A stretch of DNA of 64,000 nt. Source: Rhodanobacter sp. FW104-R8. GTDB taxonomy: Bacteria; Pseudomonadota; Gammaproteobacteria; Xanthomonadales; Rhodanobacteraceae. Both the position numbers and the translations under genes were made by a program. The stretch lies in NCBI RefSeq assembly GCF_001617365.1, contig NZ_LVJR01000026.1:60355-124354 (forward strand), in the 5' to 3' direction. Numbering within the stretch: the stretch's first letter is position 1; every line of letters begins with the position of its first letter. This document shows, one piece after another, positions 54,506 through 63,598 of the stretch. A model generated the notes under the pieces. The model was not told where the DNA came from and searched no databases. It saw only the letters and a program-made list of their open reading frames with translations.

Positions 54506-55516
54506 TCAGCGCAACGCCAGCGCCAGCGCGATGCCGATCCAGATCGCCAGTCCCAGCCAGTTGTTGTGGCGAAACGCGGCGAGGCAGGCGTCGCGGGCGC
54601 GCCCGCGGATCAGCCACAGCTGGTAGCCGAACAGGCCGGCGGCGGCCAGCAGCGCCAGCCAGTACGGCCAGCCCAGCGCGGCGCGCTGGCCGACGAACAG
54701 CATCGCCAGCAGGAAGGTGCCCATCAGCATGCCGAGGATCGGCAGGTCGGCGTCGCCGAACAGGATCGCGGTGGATTTCGCGCCGGCCTTGAGGTCGTCG
54801 TCGCGGTCGACCATCGCGTACTCGGTATCGTAGACCACCGACCACAGGATATTGCCGATGAACAGCAGCCAGCCCAGCGGCGGTACCGTGTTCGTCGCCG
54901 CGGCGAATGCCATCGGGACCGACCAGCCGAACGCGGCGCCAAGCACCACCTGCGGCAGGTAGGTCCAGCGTTTGGTGAACGGGTAGATCGCTGCCAGCGC
55001 GGCGCCGGCGAACGACAGCTGCAGGGTCAGCTTGTTGGTGAACAGCACCAGCACGAACGCGAACGCGAGCAGCGCGGCGAACACGAGCAGCGCCTCGCGC
55101 GGCGTCACCCGCCCGCTGGCGAGCGGGCGGCCGGCGGTGCGCGCCACCTGCGGGTCGAGCTTGCGGTCGGCGTAGTCGTTGATCGCGCAGCCGGCCGCGC
55201 GCATCGCGAACACGCCGAGGGTGAAGATGAGCAGCAGCTTCCATGACGGGAAATCGGCGGCGGCCAGCCACAGCGCCCACCAGGTCGGCCACAGCAGCAG
55301 CAGCGCGCCGATCGGGCGGTCCATCCGGGTCAGCACCAGGTAATCCAGCGCCTTCTCGCGCTGGCCCGCGGGCAGCTTCTGCAGCAGCCAGCCCAGCACC
55401 CGCGTGGCGCGGGTCGAGCTGTCGGCCGGGCGCGCCGGCCGGGCGGCGGGTCGTGGCCGGGCGGCGGGTGAAGGCGCGGCACTGCGCCGCTGGTGTTTGC
55501 GGGAAGAGGGAGCCAT
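54506..55516 (-). CDS. ubiA: 4-hydroxybenzoate polyprenyltransferase
   Basis: A 336-residue inner-membrane prenyltransferase of ubiquinone synthesis. The two Asp-rich Mg-diphosphate motifs are NDYADRKLD (about residue 112) and DTEYAMVDRDDD (about 230), separated by the usual helices (8-9 in all). It attaches the polyprenyl tail to 4-hydroxybenzoate. The N-terminal ~45 residues are a Pro/Ala/Arg-rich extension absent from E. coli UbiA (about 290 residues), so the true start may be further in. Confidence 0.92.
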   Translation of the reverse strand: MAPSSRKHQRRSAAPSPAARPRPAARPARPADSSTRATRVLGWLLQKLPAGQREKALDYLVLTRMDRPIGALLLLWPTWWALWLAAADFPSWKLLLIFTLGVFAMRAAGCAINDYADRKLDPQVARTAGRPLASGRVTPREALLVFAALLAFAFVLVLFTNKLTLQLSFAGAALAAIYPFTKRWTYLPQVVLGAAFGWSVPMAFAAATNTVPPLGWLLFIGNILWSVVYDTEYAMVDRDDDLKAGAKSTAILFGDADLPILGMLMGTFLLAMLFVGQRAALGWPYWLALLAAAGLFGYQLWLIRGRARDACLAAFRHNNWLGLAIWIGIALALALR

Positions 55517-55629
55517 CCGCCGAGTTTAGCGTGCCGGCCATGGCCGGATGGCGTCACCGGTCACTTCATGCAGACGGGGCCAGCGGCATCCGCTCCGCGC
55601 TCCGGCGATCGCGGCACCGCTCGTGGCGC

Positions 55630-57183
55630 TCATTCGCGCAGCAGCAAGCGATAGGCCGGGTGCGCGCTCTCATCCACATGCGGATAGCCGAGCGTGGCGA
55701 GGAAGCGCCGAAACAGCGGTTGCTCGGCCGCCGGTACCTGGATGCCGACCAGGATGCGGCCGTGGTCGGCGCCGTGGTTGCGGTAATGGAACAGGCTGAT
55801 GTTCCAGTCCGGATGCAGCTGGCCGAGGAAGTCGGTCAGCGCGCCGGGGCGCTCGGGGAATTCGAAGCGGTACAGCCGTTCGTCCTGCGCCAGCGGCGAA
55901 CGGCCGCCGATCATGTGTCGCAGGTGCAGCTTGGCCAGCTCGTCGTCGGTGAGGTCGAGCACGTCGAACGCCTGCGCGCGGAACGCCGCGGCCAGTGCCT
56001 CGCGCTCCTCGCGGCTGGCGATCCGCACGCCCACGAAGATGTGCGCGGAGCGGGCGTCGCCGATGCGGTAGTTGAACTCGGTGATGTCGTGCCGGCCCAG
56101 CGCGGCGCAGAAGCGGCGGAAGCTGCCGCGTTCCTCCGGGATGGTCACCGCGAACACCGCCTCGCGCTGCTCGCCCACCTCGGCGCGCTCGGCGACGAAG
56201 CGCAGCCGGTCGAAATTCATGTTGGCGCCGGAGACGATCGCCACCAGCGCGCCCGTGCCGCCGCCGTGCGCGGCCACGTACTGCTTCAGGCCGGCCAGCG
56301 CCAGCGCGCCGGAGGGTTCCGCCACGCTGCGGGTGTCCTGGTAGATGTCGCGGATCGCCGCGCAGATCGCATCGGCGTCCACCCGCAGCATCGCGTCCGC
56401 GTGCTGCCGGCACAGCGCGAAGGTCAGCGCGCCGACCTGCTTCACCGCGGTGCCGTCGGCGAACAGGCCGACCTCGGGAAGCTGCACGCGCTCGCCGGTT
56501 TCCAGCGAGCGCGCCATCGCGTCCGAATCCGCCGCCTGCACGCCGATCACCTGCACCTCGGGGCGCAGCGCCTTGATGCATGCGGCTACGCCGGCGAGCA
56601 GGCCGCCGCCGCCGACCGGCACGAACACCGCCTCGAGCGGGCCCGTATGCTGGCGCAGGATCTCCAGCGCGACCGTGCCCTGGCCGGCGATCACCGCCGG
56701 GTCGTCGAACGGATGCACGAACACCGCGCCGCGCTGGGCCTGCAGCCGCGCGGCCGCGGCCTGCGCGTCGCTGTAGGAATCGCCGGCCAGCACGACGTCC
56801 ACCATCGCCCCGCCGAAGCGCCGCACCGCGTCCACCTTCACCTGCGGCGCGGTGACCGGCATCACGATGGTGGCGCGGATGCCCAGTTTCGCCGCGGCCA
56901 GCGCCACGCCCTGGGCATGGTTGCCGGCGGAGGCGGCGACCACGCCGCGCGCGCGCTGCGCCGCGTCCAACTGCACCATGCGGTTGTACGCGCCGCGCAG
57001 CTTGAACGAGAACACCGGTTGCTGGTCCTCGCGCTTCAGCAGTACCGGCCGACCCAGCCGCTCGCCGAGCAGCGGCGCCGGTTCCAGCGCCGATACGTGC
57101 GCCACCTCGTAGACGCGCGCGGCGCGGATCTGCGCCAGCAGTCCGCCGCGGTCGTTGTCGGCGAGCGGTGCGACGGCGTTCAT
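55630..57183 (-). CDS. ilvA: Biosynthetic threonine deaminase
   Basis: A 517-residue PLP enzyme that converts threonine to 2-oxobutanoate, the first step to isoleucine. The PLP lysine is in [11 protein letters not shown] (about residue 62), then [12 protein letters not shown] and the glycine loop [10 protein letters not shown] (about 190). Unlike the shorter paralogue at 36805, it has two C-terminal ACT-like regulatory modules (about 340-420 and 430-517), expected to bind isoleucine as feedback inhibitor. The ATG overlaps the ilvM stop by 4 bases. Last gene of the ilv operon here. Confidence 0.95.
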   Translation of the reverse strand: MNAVAPLADNDRGGLLAQIRAARVYEVAHVSALEPAPLLGERLGRPVLLKREDQQPVFSFKLRGAYNRMVQLDAAQRARGVVAASAGNHAQGVALAAAKLGIRATIVMPVTAPQVKVDAVRRFGGAMVDVVLAGDSYSDAQAAAARLQAQRGAVFVHPFDDPAVIAGQGTVALEILRQHTGPLEAVFVPVGGGGLLAGVAACIKALRPEVQVIGVQAADSDAMARSLETGERVQLPEVGLFADGTAVKQVGALTFALCRQHADAMLRVDADAICAAIRDIYQDTRSVAEPSGALALAGLKQYVAAHGGGTGALVAIVSGANMNFDRLRFVAERAEVGEQREAVFAVTIPEERGSFRRFCAALGRHDITEFNYRIGDARSAHIFVGVRIASREEREALAAAFRAQAFDVLDLTDDELAKLHLRHMIGGRSPLAQDERLYRFEFPERPGALTDFLGQLHPDWNISLFHYRNHGADHGRILVGIQVPAAEQPLFRRFLATLGYPHVDESAHPAYRLLLRE

Positions 57184-57428
57184 GCCGCGAGTGCGGCGGC
57201 CGGGTGCGCCACCTGCAGCACGTCGACCAGCTTGCGCGTCTGCTGCAGGATCTGGCCGAGCGCCGCTTCGTCGCACTGCAGGCTCAGGGTGAGCCGCGAG
57301 ACGGCCGGGTCGTGCGTGGCCGCCACGGTCAGCGTGTCGATGTTGTAGCCGCGCGCGGCAAACAGCCCGGCCACGCGCACCAGCGCGCCGGCTTCGTTCT
57401 GCAGCAGGATGGACAGGGTGTGGTTCAT
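57180..57428 (-). CDS. ilvM: Acetolactate synthase small subunit (ACT domain)
   Basis: An 82-residue single-ACT-domain protein (about 3-75; [31 protein letters not shown] is the ligand-binding half). The short length matches IlvM rather than the longer IlvH/IlvN. It stabilises and may confer valine control on the catalytic subunit encoded just upstream. It overlaps ilvA by 4 bases and lies 56 bases after ilvG; that gap holds a small CT-rich hairpin (57453-57467). Confidence 0.9.
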   Translation of the reverse strand: MNHTLSILLQNEAGALVRVAGLFAARGYNIDTLTVAATHDPAVSRLTLSLQCDEAALGQILQQTRKLVDVLQVAHPAAALAA

Positions 57429-57484
57429 GGCGGGGCTCCGGTAGCGAGTCGCTCTCCCTTCGGGAGAAGGGAAAGGTCAAAAGC

Positions 57485-59341
57485 TCAGAACATGTGGGAA
57501 GGCGAGTCCCCGGGCGCGGCCGGTGCCGCGCGCGAGGGGATGAAATCGCCGGTGATCATCTGCGCGTAGCTGGCGCCGGGGCCGACCATCGGGTACACGC
57601 CGGCGTCCGGGTCGATCATCACTTCCAGGAAGGCCGGGCCGGGGTAGGCGAGGAAGGCGGCGACGGTCGCCTCCAGTTCCTCGTTGCGTTCCAGCCGCTG
57701 CGCCCAGGCGAAGCCGTCGGCCTGCGCGGCGCGCACGAAGTCCTTGCGGTGCAGGCTTTTGTCCGATGCCGCGAAACGGCCCTTGAAGTACAGCTTCTGC
57801 CACTGCCGCACCATGCCGTCGCCGACGTTGTTCAGCACCACCACCTTGACCGGCAGCTCGTAGGTGGTGACGGTTTCCAGCTCGCCGAGGTTCATGCGGA
57901 TGCTGGCGTCGCCGTCGATGTCGATGACCAGCTTGTCGCGGTGTGCGAACTGCGCGCCGATCGCCGCGGGCAGGCCGAAGCCCATCGTGCCCATCGAGCC
58001 GGAGGTGAGCCAGTGCCGCGGCGCGCGGAAATCGAAGTACTGCGCCGCCCACATCTGGTGCTGGCCGACGCCGGTGCTGACGATGGCGTTGCCGCGCGTG
58101 TGGCGGTTGATCGCCTCGATCACCGCGTACGGCTGGATCAGCGCGCTGGCGCGGTCGTAGTTCATTGCGTGCACGCGCTTCAGCTTCGCCACGTGCGCAT
58201 GCCAGGCGGCGAGCCGCGGCTGGTGGCCGTGCGCGCGGCCCCAGGCGGTGAGCCGTTCCAATGCGCGCACCAGCGGTCCCACGTGGTGCCAGTCGACCGC
58301 CTTCACCTTGCCGATCTCGGCCGGGTCGATGTCGACCTGGGCGATGAACTTCGCCCGCGGCGCGAACCGGTCCGGCACGCCGGCCACGCGGTCGTCGAAG
58401 CGTGCGCCCAGCGCCAGCACGAAGTCGCAATCGTCGACGGCGTAGTTCGCGTAGGCGGTGCCGTGCATGCCGAGCAGGTGCAGCGCCAGCGGGTCGGTGC
58501 TGTCGAAGCCGCCCAGGCCCATCAGGGTGGTGGTGACCGGCAGCCCGAACGCGTCGACGAACGCGCGCAGCGCGGCGGAGGCCCCCGCCGCGATCACGCC
58601 GCCGCCGGCGTAGATCAGCGGGCGCTCGGCCCGCATCAGCGCGGCGAAGAAGGCGGCACAGTCGGCATCGCCGAGCGCCGACTGCTCCACCGCGCGCAGC
58701 CGCGCACGGTAGCCGGCCAGCAGCAGTTCGCCGCTGCCGTGCCAGGCGAGCGTGGCGTTCTGCACGTCCTTCGGCACGTCCACCACCACCGGACCGGGGC
58801 GGCCGCTGCGGGCCAGGGTGAACGCGGTGCGCACGGTCGCTTCCAGCTGGCTGGCGTCGGTGACCAGGAACACGTGCTTGGCGCAGGCGCCCATGATGTT
58901 GCTGACCGGCGCCTCCTGGAACGCGTCGCTGCCGATCGCCGCGGTGCCCACCTGGCCGCAGATCACCACCAGCGGGATCGAGTCGGCCATCGAGTCGCGC
59001 ACCGGCGTGACCATGTTGGTGGCGCCGGGGCCGGAGGTGACGATGGCCACGCCGACCTTGCCGGAGGCGCGCGCGTAGCCGGCCGCCATGAAGCCGGCGC
59101 CCTGCTCGTTGGCCGGCACCACCAGCGGCATCGCCTCGCCACCATCGGCGCGCGGGTGTTCGGCGTTGTGGCGGAACACCGCGTCGTACACCGGCAGGAT
59201 CGCGCCGCCGGAATAGCCGAACAGCACGCCCACGCCTTCGTCGGCGAGTACCTGCACGATCACTTCGGCGCCGCTCATGCTCTGACCGGCCAGCGGATGC
59301 CGGTCGGTGGTGGTCTCGGCTTTCAGTGCTTGTGCATTCAC
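57485..59341 (-). CDS. ilvG: Acetolactate synthase large subunit
   Basis: A 618-residue ThDP-dependent enzyme that condenses two pyruvates, or pyruvate plus 2-oxobutanoate, in valine/isoleucine synthesis. The N-terminal ThDP-binding domain has GVLFGYSGGAILPVYDA and the catalytic Glu in VPANEQGAGFMA. The FAD-binding centre follows. The C-terminal ThDP motif begins DIDGDASIRMN and ends about 30 residues on. I chose GTG 59341 with GGGG 8-11 bases upstream; GTG 59356 is possible. Named ilvG because an IlvM-sized subunit follows. Confidence 0.94.
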   Translation of the reverse strand: MNAQALKAETTTDRHPLAGQSMSGAEVIVQVLADEGVGVLFGYSGGAILPVYDAVFRHNAEHPRADGGEAMPLVVPANEQGAGFMAAGYARASGKVGVAIVTSGPGATNMVTPVRDSMADSIPLVVICGQVGTAAIGSDAFQEAPVSNIMGACAKHVFLVTDASQLEATVRTAFTLARSGRPGPVVVDVPKDVQNATLAWHGSGELLLAGYRARLRAVEQSALGDADCAAFFAALMRAERPLIYAGGGVIAAGASAALRAFVDAFGLPVTTTLMGLGGFDSTDPLALHLLGMHGTAYANYAVDDCDFVLALGARFDDRVAGVPDRFAPRAKFIAQVDIDPAEIGKVKAVDWHHVGPLVRALERLTAWGRAHGHQPRLAAWHAHVAKLKRVHAMNYDRASALIQPYAVIEAINRHTRGNAIVSTGVGQHQMWAAQYFDFRAPRHWLTSGSMGTMGFGLPAAIGAQFAHRDKLVIDIDGDASIRMNLGELETVTTYELPVKVVVLNNVGDGMVRQWQKLYFKGRFAASDKSLHRKDFVRAAQADGFAWAQRLERNEELEATVAAFLAYPGPAFLEVMIDPDAGVYPMVGPGASYAQMITGDFIPSRAAPAAPGDSPSHMF

Positions 59342-59373
59342 AAAGAAAATCCCCACAAGTTCGGTGTCGTGCT

Positions 59374-59477
59374 CCCTCCCCTACGCAGCAGGGGAGGGTT
59401 GAGGATGGGTTGCTCTTGCCCGTAAAAAGTCAAAAGCGTCACCCCCTCCCAACCTCCCCCTGCATTGCAGGGGGAGG
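59374..59477. repeat. CT-rich palindromic repeats between ilvC and ilvG
   Basis: Hairpins CCCTCCCC/GGGGAGGG (59374-59398) and CCTCCCCCTGCA with complement TGCAGGGGGAGG (59453-59477) occupy the 148-base gap. They are related to the repeats at 4505 and 45791. They may dampen read-through from ilvC to ilvG or act as RNA-processing sites. Confidence 0.7.
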
Positions 59478-59489
59478 AGACAGGGAGCG

Positions 59490-60503
59490 TCAGCCGGCCT
59501 TCTTCAACGGCGCGGCAGCGGGCTTCGGTGCCGTCGGCTGCAACCACGGCATCCGCGCGCGCAGCGCGGCACCGACCCGCTCGATCGGGTGCTCGAGGTC
59601 GGCCTGCTTCAGGCGCTTGTAGTTCGGCAGGCCGGCCTGGTACTCGGCGATCCAGTTGCGCGCGAAGGTGCCGTCCTGGATGTCGGTGAGCACCTCCTTC
59701 ATGCGCGCCTTGGTGCCGGCGTCGACCACTCGCGGGCCGCTGACGTAGTCGCCGTACTGCGCGGTCTCGGAGACGAACTGCAGCATCTTCGCCAGGCCGC
59801 CCTCGTAGAACAGGTCGACGATCAGCTTCAGCTCGTGCATCACCTCGTAGTAGGCGATCTCCGGCTGGTAGCCGGCCTCGACCAGGGTCTCGAAGCCCTT
59901 CAGCACCAGCTCGCTGGCGCCGCCGCACAGCACGGCCTGCTCGCCGAACAGGTCGGTCTCGGTCTCTTCCTTGAAGTCGGTCTGGATGATCATCGCGCGG
60001 CCGCCGCCAATGCCGTCGGCGTAGCCCTTGGTCTTCGCCTCGGCGTGGCCGCTGACGTCCTGATGCACCGCCCAGATGCACGGCACGCCGCGGCCGCGCT
60101 CGTACTCGCTGCGCACCAGCGCGCCGGGGCCCTTCGGCGCGACCAGGATCACGTCGATGTCGGCGCGCGGCTTGATCTGGCCGAAGTGCACGTTGAAGCC
60201 GTGCGCGAACAGCAGCGCGGCGCCGGGCTTGATGTTCGGCTCGATCGCTTCCTTGTACAGGGTGGGCTGCACCATGTCCGGGGTCAGCACGGCGACCAGG
60301 TCGGCGCCCTTCACCGCTTCGGCCGGCTCGGCGACCTTGAAGCCGTCGGCCACCGCCTTGTGCCAGGTCGGGCCGTTCGGGCGCAGGCCGACCACCACGT
60401 CGAGGCCGGAGTCGCGCAGGTTGAGCGCGTGCGCGCGGCCCTGGCTGCCGTAGCCGAGTACGGCGATGCGGGAGGTGGCAAGGGGGTTGGTGGCGTTGCT
60501 CAT
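59490..60503 (-). CDS. ilvC: Ketol-acid reductoisomerase (NADP+), class I
   Basis: A 337-residue enzyme that isomerises and reduces acetolactate in valine/isoleucine synthesis. The Rossmann motif [20 protein letters not shown] is at the N-terminus (about residues 14-33), with LRPNG after it. The catalytic domain has the metal-binding Asp/Glu in [12 protein letters not shown] (about 188) and the E-containing [15 protein letters not shown]. It is the short class I form. A Pro/Ala/Lys tail ends the protein. Its ATG overlaps the ilvD stop by 4 bases. Confidence 0.95.
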   Translation of the reverse strand: MSNATNPLATSRIAVLGYGSQGRAHALNLRDSGLDVVVGLRPNGPTWHKAVADGFKVAEPAEAVKGADLVAVLTPDMVQPTLYKEAIEPNIKPGAALLFAHGFNVHFGQIKPRADIDVILVAPKGPGALVRSEYERGRGVPCIWAVHQDVSGHAEAKTKGYADGIGGGRAMIIQTDFKEETETDLFGEQAVLCGGASELVLKGFETLVEAGYQPEIAYYEVMHELKLIVDLFYEGGLAKMLQFVSETAQYGDYVSGPRVVDAGTKARMKEVLTDIQDGTFARNWIAEYQAGLPNYKRLKQADLEHPIERVGAALRARMPWLQPTAPKPAAAPLKKAG

Positions 60504-62206
60504 GCGGTGGCTCCTTCGATGGTGGTGGCGCGATGGCGGATCGGAGTGGATGTGGCGGTTTGCGGATGGGTGGTGGCGCCGTCGGAGGCGGAGCCGACCA
60601 GCAGCGCGTACTTGGCGAGCGCGCCGCGGCTGACCTTCGGTGCCGGCGGTTGCCAGCCGGCGCGACGACCGGCGAGGTCGGCGTCGGTGGCGATCTCGCG
60701 CGTGTCGGCATCGATGCGGATGCGGTCGCCCTCGTGCAGCAGCGCGATCGGCCCGCCGCGCGCGGCTTCCGGCGCGATGTGGCCGACCATGAAGCCGTGG
60801 GTGGCGCCGGAGAAGCGGCCATCGGTGATCAGCGCCACGTCGTCGCCGAGGCCGCGGCCGATCAGCGCGGCGGTGACGCCGAGCATCTCGCGCATGCCGG
60901 GGCCGCCGGCGGGGCCTTCGTTGCGGATCACGATGACGTCGCCCTTGCCGATGTCGCCGGCCTGCACCGCAGCGAACGCCTGCTCCTCGCCCTCGAACAC
61001 GCGGGCGCGGCCTTCGAAGTGGCTGGCGCCCTTGCCGGCGAGCTTGAGGATGCAGCCTTCCGGCGCGAGGTTGCCGTACAGGATCGAGTAGCCGCCGCGC
61101 GGCTTCAGCGGATGCGTGACCGGATGCACCACGTCCTGCGCTTCCGCGCGTGGCGCCGCGGCGACCTCCTCGAACAGCGTGCGGCCGGTGACGGTGGGCG
61201 CGTCTTCCAGCATGCCGGCGGCGATCAGTTCCTGCGCCACCCGCGCGCTGCCGCCGGCGCCGAACAGCTCGACCGCGGTGTAGCGGCCGCCGGGCAGCAG
61301 GTCGGCGATCACCGGGGTGTGTTCCGAGGCCGGCTGGAAATCCTCCAGCGTCCATTCGACGCCGGCTTCGCGGGCGATCGCCAGCAGGTGCAGCACCGCG
61401 TTGGTGGAGCCGGCGGTGGCGGCGACCATGCGCGCGGCATTGCGCATCGACGTGCGCGTGATCAGCTCGCGTGGCGTGCGGTTCTCGCGCAGGCATTCCA
61501 TCACCAGTTCGCCGCAGCGGAACGCGGCGGCACCCTTGGCCGGGTGGGTCGCGGGGATGTCGTTGTAGCCCAGCGGCGACAGCCCCAGCGTGGAGAGCAC
61601 CATCGCCATCGTGTTGGCGGTGAACTGGCCGCCGCAGGCGCCGGCGCCGGGACAGGCATCGCGTTCGACCGAGGTCAGTTCCTCGTCGCTGATCCTGCCC
61701 GCGCCGTGCGCGCCGACCGCCTCAAATACCTGCTGGATGGTGATCGGATGGTTGTCGTGGGTGCCGTGCGCGATGGTGCCGCCGTACAGCGCCACGCCGG
61801 GGATGTCCAGCCGCGCTAGCGCCATCGCGGCGGCCGGGATGGTCTTGTCGCAGCCGCACAGCACCACCATCGCGTCGAGGCAGTGGCCGTCCACCGCCAG
61901 CTCGATCGAGTCGGCGATCACCTCGCGGCTGATCAGCGACGAGCGCATGCCGGGCGTGCCCATCGCGATGCCGTCGGTGACCGCGATGGTGTTGAACTCG
62001 ACCGGCGTGCCGCCCGCGGCGCGGATGCCGGCCGCCGCCTCGGCCGCCAGCTCGCGCAGGTTGAGGTTGCACGGGCTCACGTTCGACCAGGTGTGCACCA
62101 CCGCCACCAGCGGCCTGGCGATGGCCGCGTCGTCGAGGCCGGTGGCGCGCAGCATCGCGCGGGCGGGGGCGCGGTCGGGGCCGCTCTTGATCAGGTCACT
62201 GCGCAT
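60500..62206 (-). CDS. ilvD: Dihydroxy-acid dehydratase
   Basis: A 568-residue Fe-S enzyme that dehydrates dihydroxy-acids to the keto acids of valine and isoleucine. Cluster cysteines are seen in [10 protein letters not shown] (about residue 46), CGCDKTIPA (about 115) and [12 protein letters not shown] (about 188). The C-terminal [19 protein letters not shown] block (about 460) is also conserved. ATG 62206 is the conserved start ([19 protein letters not shown]); the frame stays open for another 79 codons upstream, but these do not look like IlvD. Confidence 0.95.
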   Translation of the reverse strand: MRSDLIKSGPDRAPARAMLRATGLDDAAIARPLVAVVHTWSNVSPCNLNLRELAAEAAAGIRAAGGTPVEFNTIAVTDGIAMGTPGMRSSLISREVIADSIELAVDGHCLDAMVVLCGCDKTIPAAAMALARLDIPGVALYGGTIAHGTHDNHPITIQQVFEAVGAHGAGRISDEELTSVERDACPGAGACGGQFTANTMAMVLSTLGLSPLGYNDIPATHPAKGAAAFRCGELVMECLRENRTPRELITRTSMRNAARMVAATAGSTNAVLHLLAIAREAGVEWTLEDFQPASEHTPVIADLLPGGRYTAVELFGAGGSARVAQELIAAGMLEDAPTVTGRTLFEEVAAAPRAEAQDVVHPVTHPLKPRGGYSILYGNLAPEGCILKLAGKGASHFEGRARVFEGEEQAFAAVQAGDIGKGDVIVIRNEGPAGGPGMREMLGVTAALIGRGLGDDVALITDGRFSGATHGFMVGHIAPEAARGGPIALLHEGDRIRIDADTREIATDADLAGRRAGWQPPAPKVSRGALAKYALLVGSASDGATTHPQTATSTPIRHRATTIEGATA

Positions 62207-62476
62207 CAAAGAATCTCCGAAGGACGAAATCCCGGCGAGGGGCGGGTGCCCGCGACCGAACCGGTCGAGGCGCGCCGGGAGCGAGGGATCGGCCCGAGGC
62301 CGCCCCGACTGCGCCGGTTGAAGAGAAGCGCCCCCTGCGCGCGAGGGAGGTCGACGGGACGGCCAGGGAGTCGGCGCCATCGCGGCGTGCAGGGACCATC
62401 CGCGTCGCATGCGCGCAGGGGGCAGCAGAAAACGCGGACACATCCGTGTGGCCGCCTGGGAAACCGGGTGATGGCA
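62207..62476 (-). promoter_or_regulatory. ilvD leader with long-range inverted repeat (possible attenuator)
   Basis: A 13-base perfect inverted repeat (62411-62423 and 62330-62342) spans a 68-base loop in the leuB-ilvD gap. On minus the second arm is followed by GCTTCTCTTCAACC. A separate small hairpin (62434-62455) lies just after the leuB stop. No leader peptide with a run of Leu, Ile or Val codons was found. Attenuation-like control is an inference. Confidence 0.4.
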
Positions 62477-63598
62477 TCAGCCGCATGCGCGCGCTCCGCA
62501 GAAGAACGCGGCGGCGGTGTCGGCGTGGGCGCCGACCGCATCGAGCACCGCGTCGCGCACCTCGTCGGTGCCGGCCTGGCCGCCGATGTCGCGGCTGTGC
62601 GGGCCGTAGCGCAATACTTGTTCCACCGCCGATTCCACCGCGGTCGCTTCGGCCTCCAGGCCCAGCGAATGGCGCAGTAGCAGCGCGGCGGAAAGGATCG
62701 CGCCGATCGGGTTGGCCACACCCTGGCCGGCGATGTCCGGCGCCGAGCCGTGGATCGGCTCGTATAGCCCCATCGAGCCTGTCCTGAGCGTAGGCGAAGC
62801 CGAAGGGCCCAGCGAGGCCGACGGCAGCAGGCCCAGCGAACCGGCCAGCGCGGCGGCCTCGTCGGTGAGGATGTCGCCGAACAGGTTCTCGGTGACCACC
62901 ACGTCGTAGCTGTTCGGCCGGGTCAGCAGCAGCATCGCCATCGAGTCGACCAGCTGGTGCTCGACCTTCACGTCGGGATAGTCGGCGGCGATGCGCTGCA
63001 CCGTGCTGCGCCACAGCCGCGAGGTTTCCAGCACGTTCGCCTTGTCGACCGAAGTGACGTGGCGGCGGCGGTCGCGCGCCAGCTCGAACGCGCGGCGCAC
63101 CACGCGCTCGATCTCGGCCACGGTGTACCTGCACTCGTCGGTGGCGGCGTCGGCGCTGCGCGTCTTCGCGCCGAAGTAGGTGCCGCCGGTGAGCTCGCGC
63201 ACGAACAGCACGTCGACGTTGCGCAGCCGCTCGTTCTTCAGCGGCGACAGGCCGGCCAGCGCCGGATGCACCTGCAACGGGCGCAGGTTGGCGTACACGC
63301 CCAGCGCGGCGCGCAACGCCAGCAGCCCCTGCTCGGGCCGCACCGGCGCGTTCGGGTCGGACCACTTCGGGCCGCCCACGGCGCCCAGCAGCACGGCGTC
63401 GGCAGCCTGGCAGGCGGCCAGCGAGGCGGCCGGCAGCGGCTCGCCGCAGGCATCGATCGCGGCGCCGCCGATCAGCTGTTCATCGAACGTGAACGCGTGC
63501 TCGTAGCGCGCGGCTACGGTATTCAACACGGCCACCGCGGCGGCGGTGACCTCGGGGCCGACGCCATCGCCGGGCAGGGTAACGATGCGAGCTTTCAT
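62477..63598 (-). CDS. leuB: 3-isopropylmalate dehydrogenase with repeat-derived insertion
   Basis: A 373-residue NAD-dependent dehydrogenase that oxidises and decarboxylates 3-isopropylmalate in leucine synthesis. Motifs are LPGDGVGPEV (N-terminus), LLALRAALGVYANLRP with the substrate arginines, ENLFGDILTDEAAAL (metal-binding Asp, about 232-246) and YEPIHGSAPDIAGQG (about 273). Between PSASLG and GLYEP it carries about 8-10 extra residues encoded by a dispersed repeat (62775-62807). The insertion keeps the frame, so the enzyme is probably functional. Its ATG overlaps the leuD stop by 4 bases. Confidence 0.94.
   Translation of the reverse strand: MKARIVTLPGDGVGPEVTAAAVAVLNTVAARYEHAFTFDEQLIGGAAIDACGEPLPAASLAACQAADAVLLGAVGGPKWSDPNAPVRPEQGLLALRAALGVYANLRPLQVHPALAGLSPLKNERLRNVDVLFVRELTGGTYFGAKTRSADAATDECRYTVAEIERVVRRAFELARDRRRHVTSVDKANVLETSRLWRSTVQRIAADYPDVKVEHQLVDSMAMLLLTRPNSYDVVVTENLFGDILTDEAAALAGSLGLLPSASLGPSASPTLRTGSMGLYEPIHGSAPDIAGQGVANPIGAILSAALLLRHSLGLEAEATAVESAVEQVLRYGPHSRDIGGQAGTDEVRDAVLDAVGAHADTAAAFFCGARACG
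62775..62807. repeat. Short dispersed repeat inserted in frame within leuB
   Basis: GAGCCTGTCCTGAGCGTAGG and the adjoining CGAAGCCGAAGGG resemble the very common intergenic repeat of the GAGCCTGTCCTGAGCTTGTC type in proteobacteria (general knowledge). It is translated in frame on the minus strand. Confidence 0.65.

Noticed and set aside
62207..62443. ilvD starting 79 codons further upstream
   Set aside because: The extra residues are Pro/Arg/Ser-rich and unlike any dihydroxy-acid dehydratase; [19 protein letters not shown] is the conserved start.
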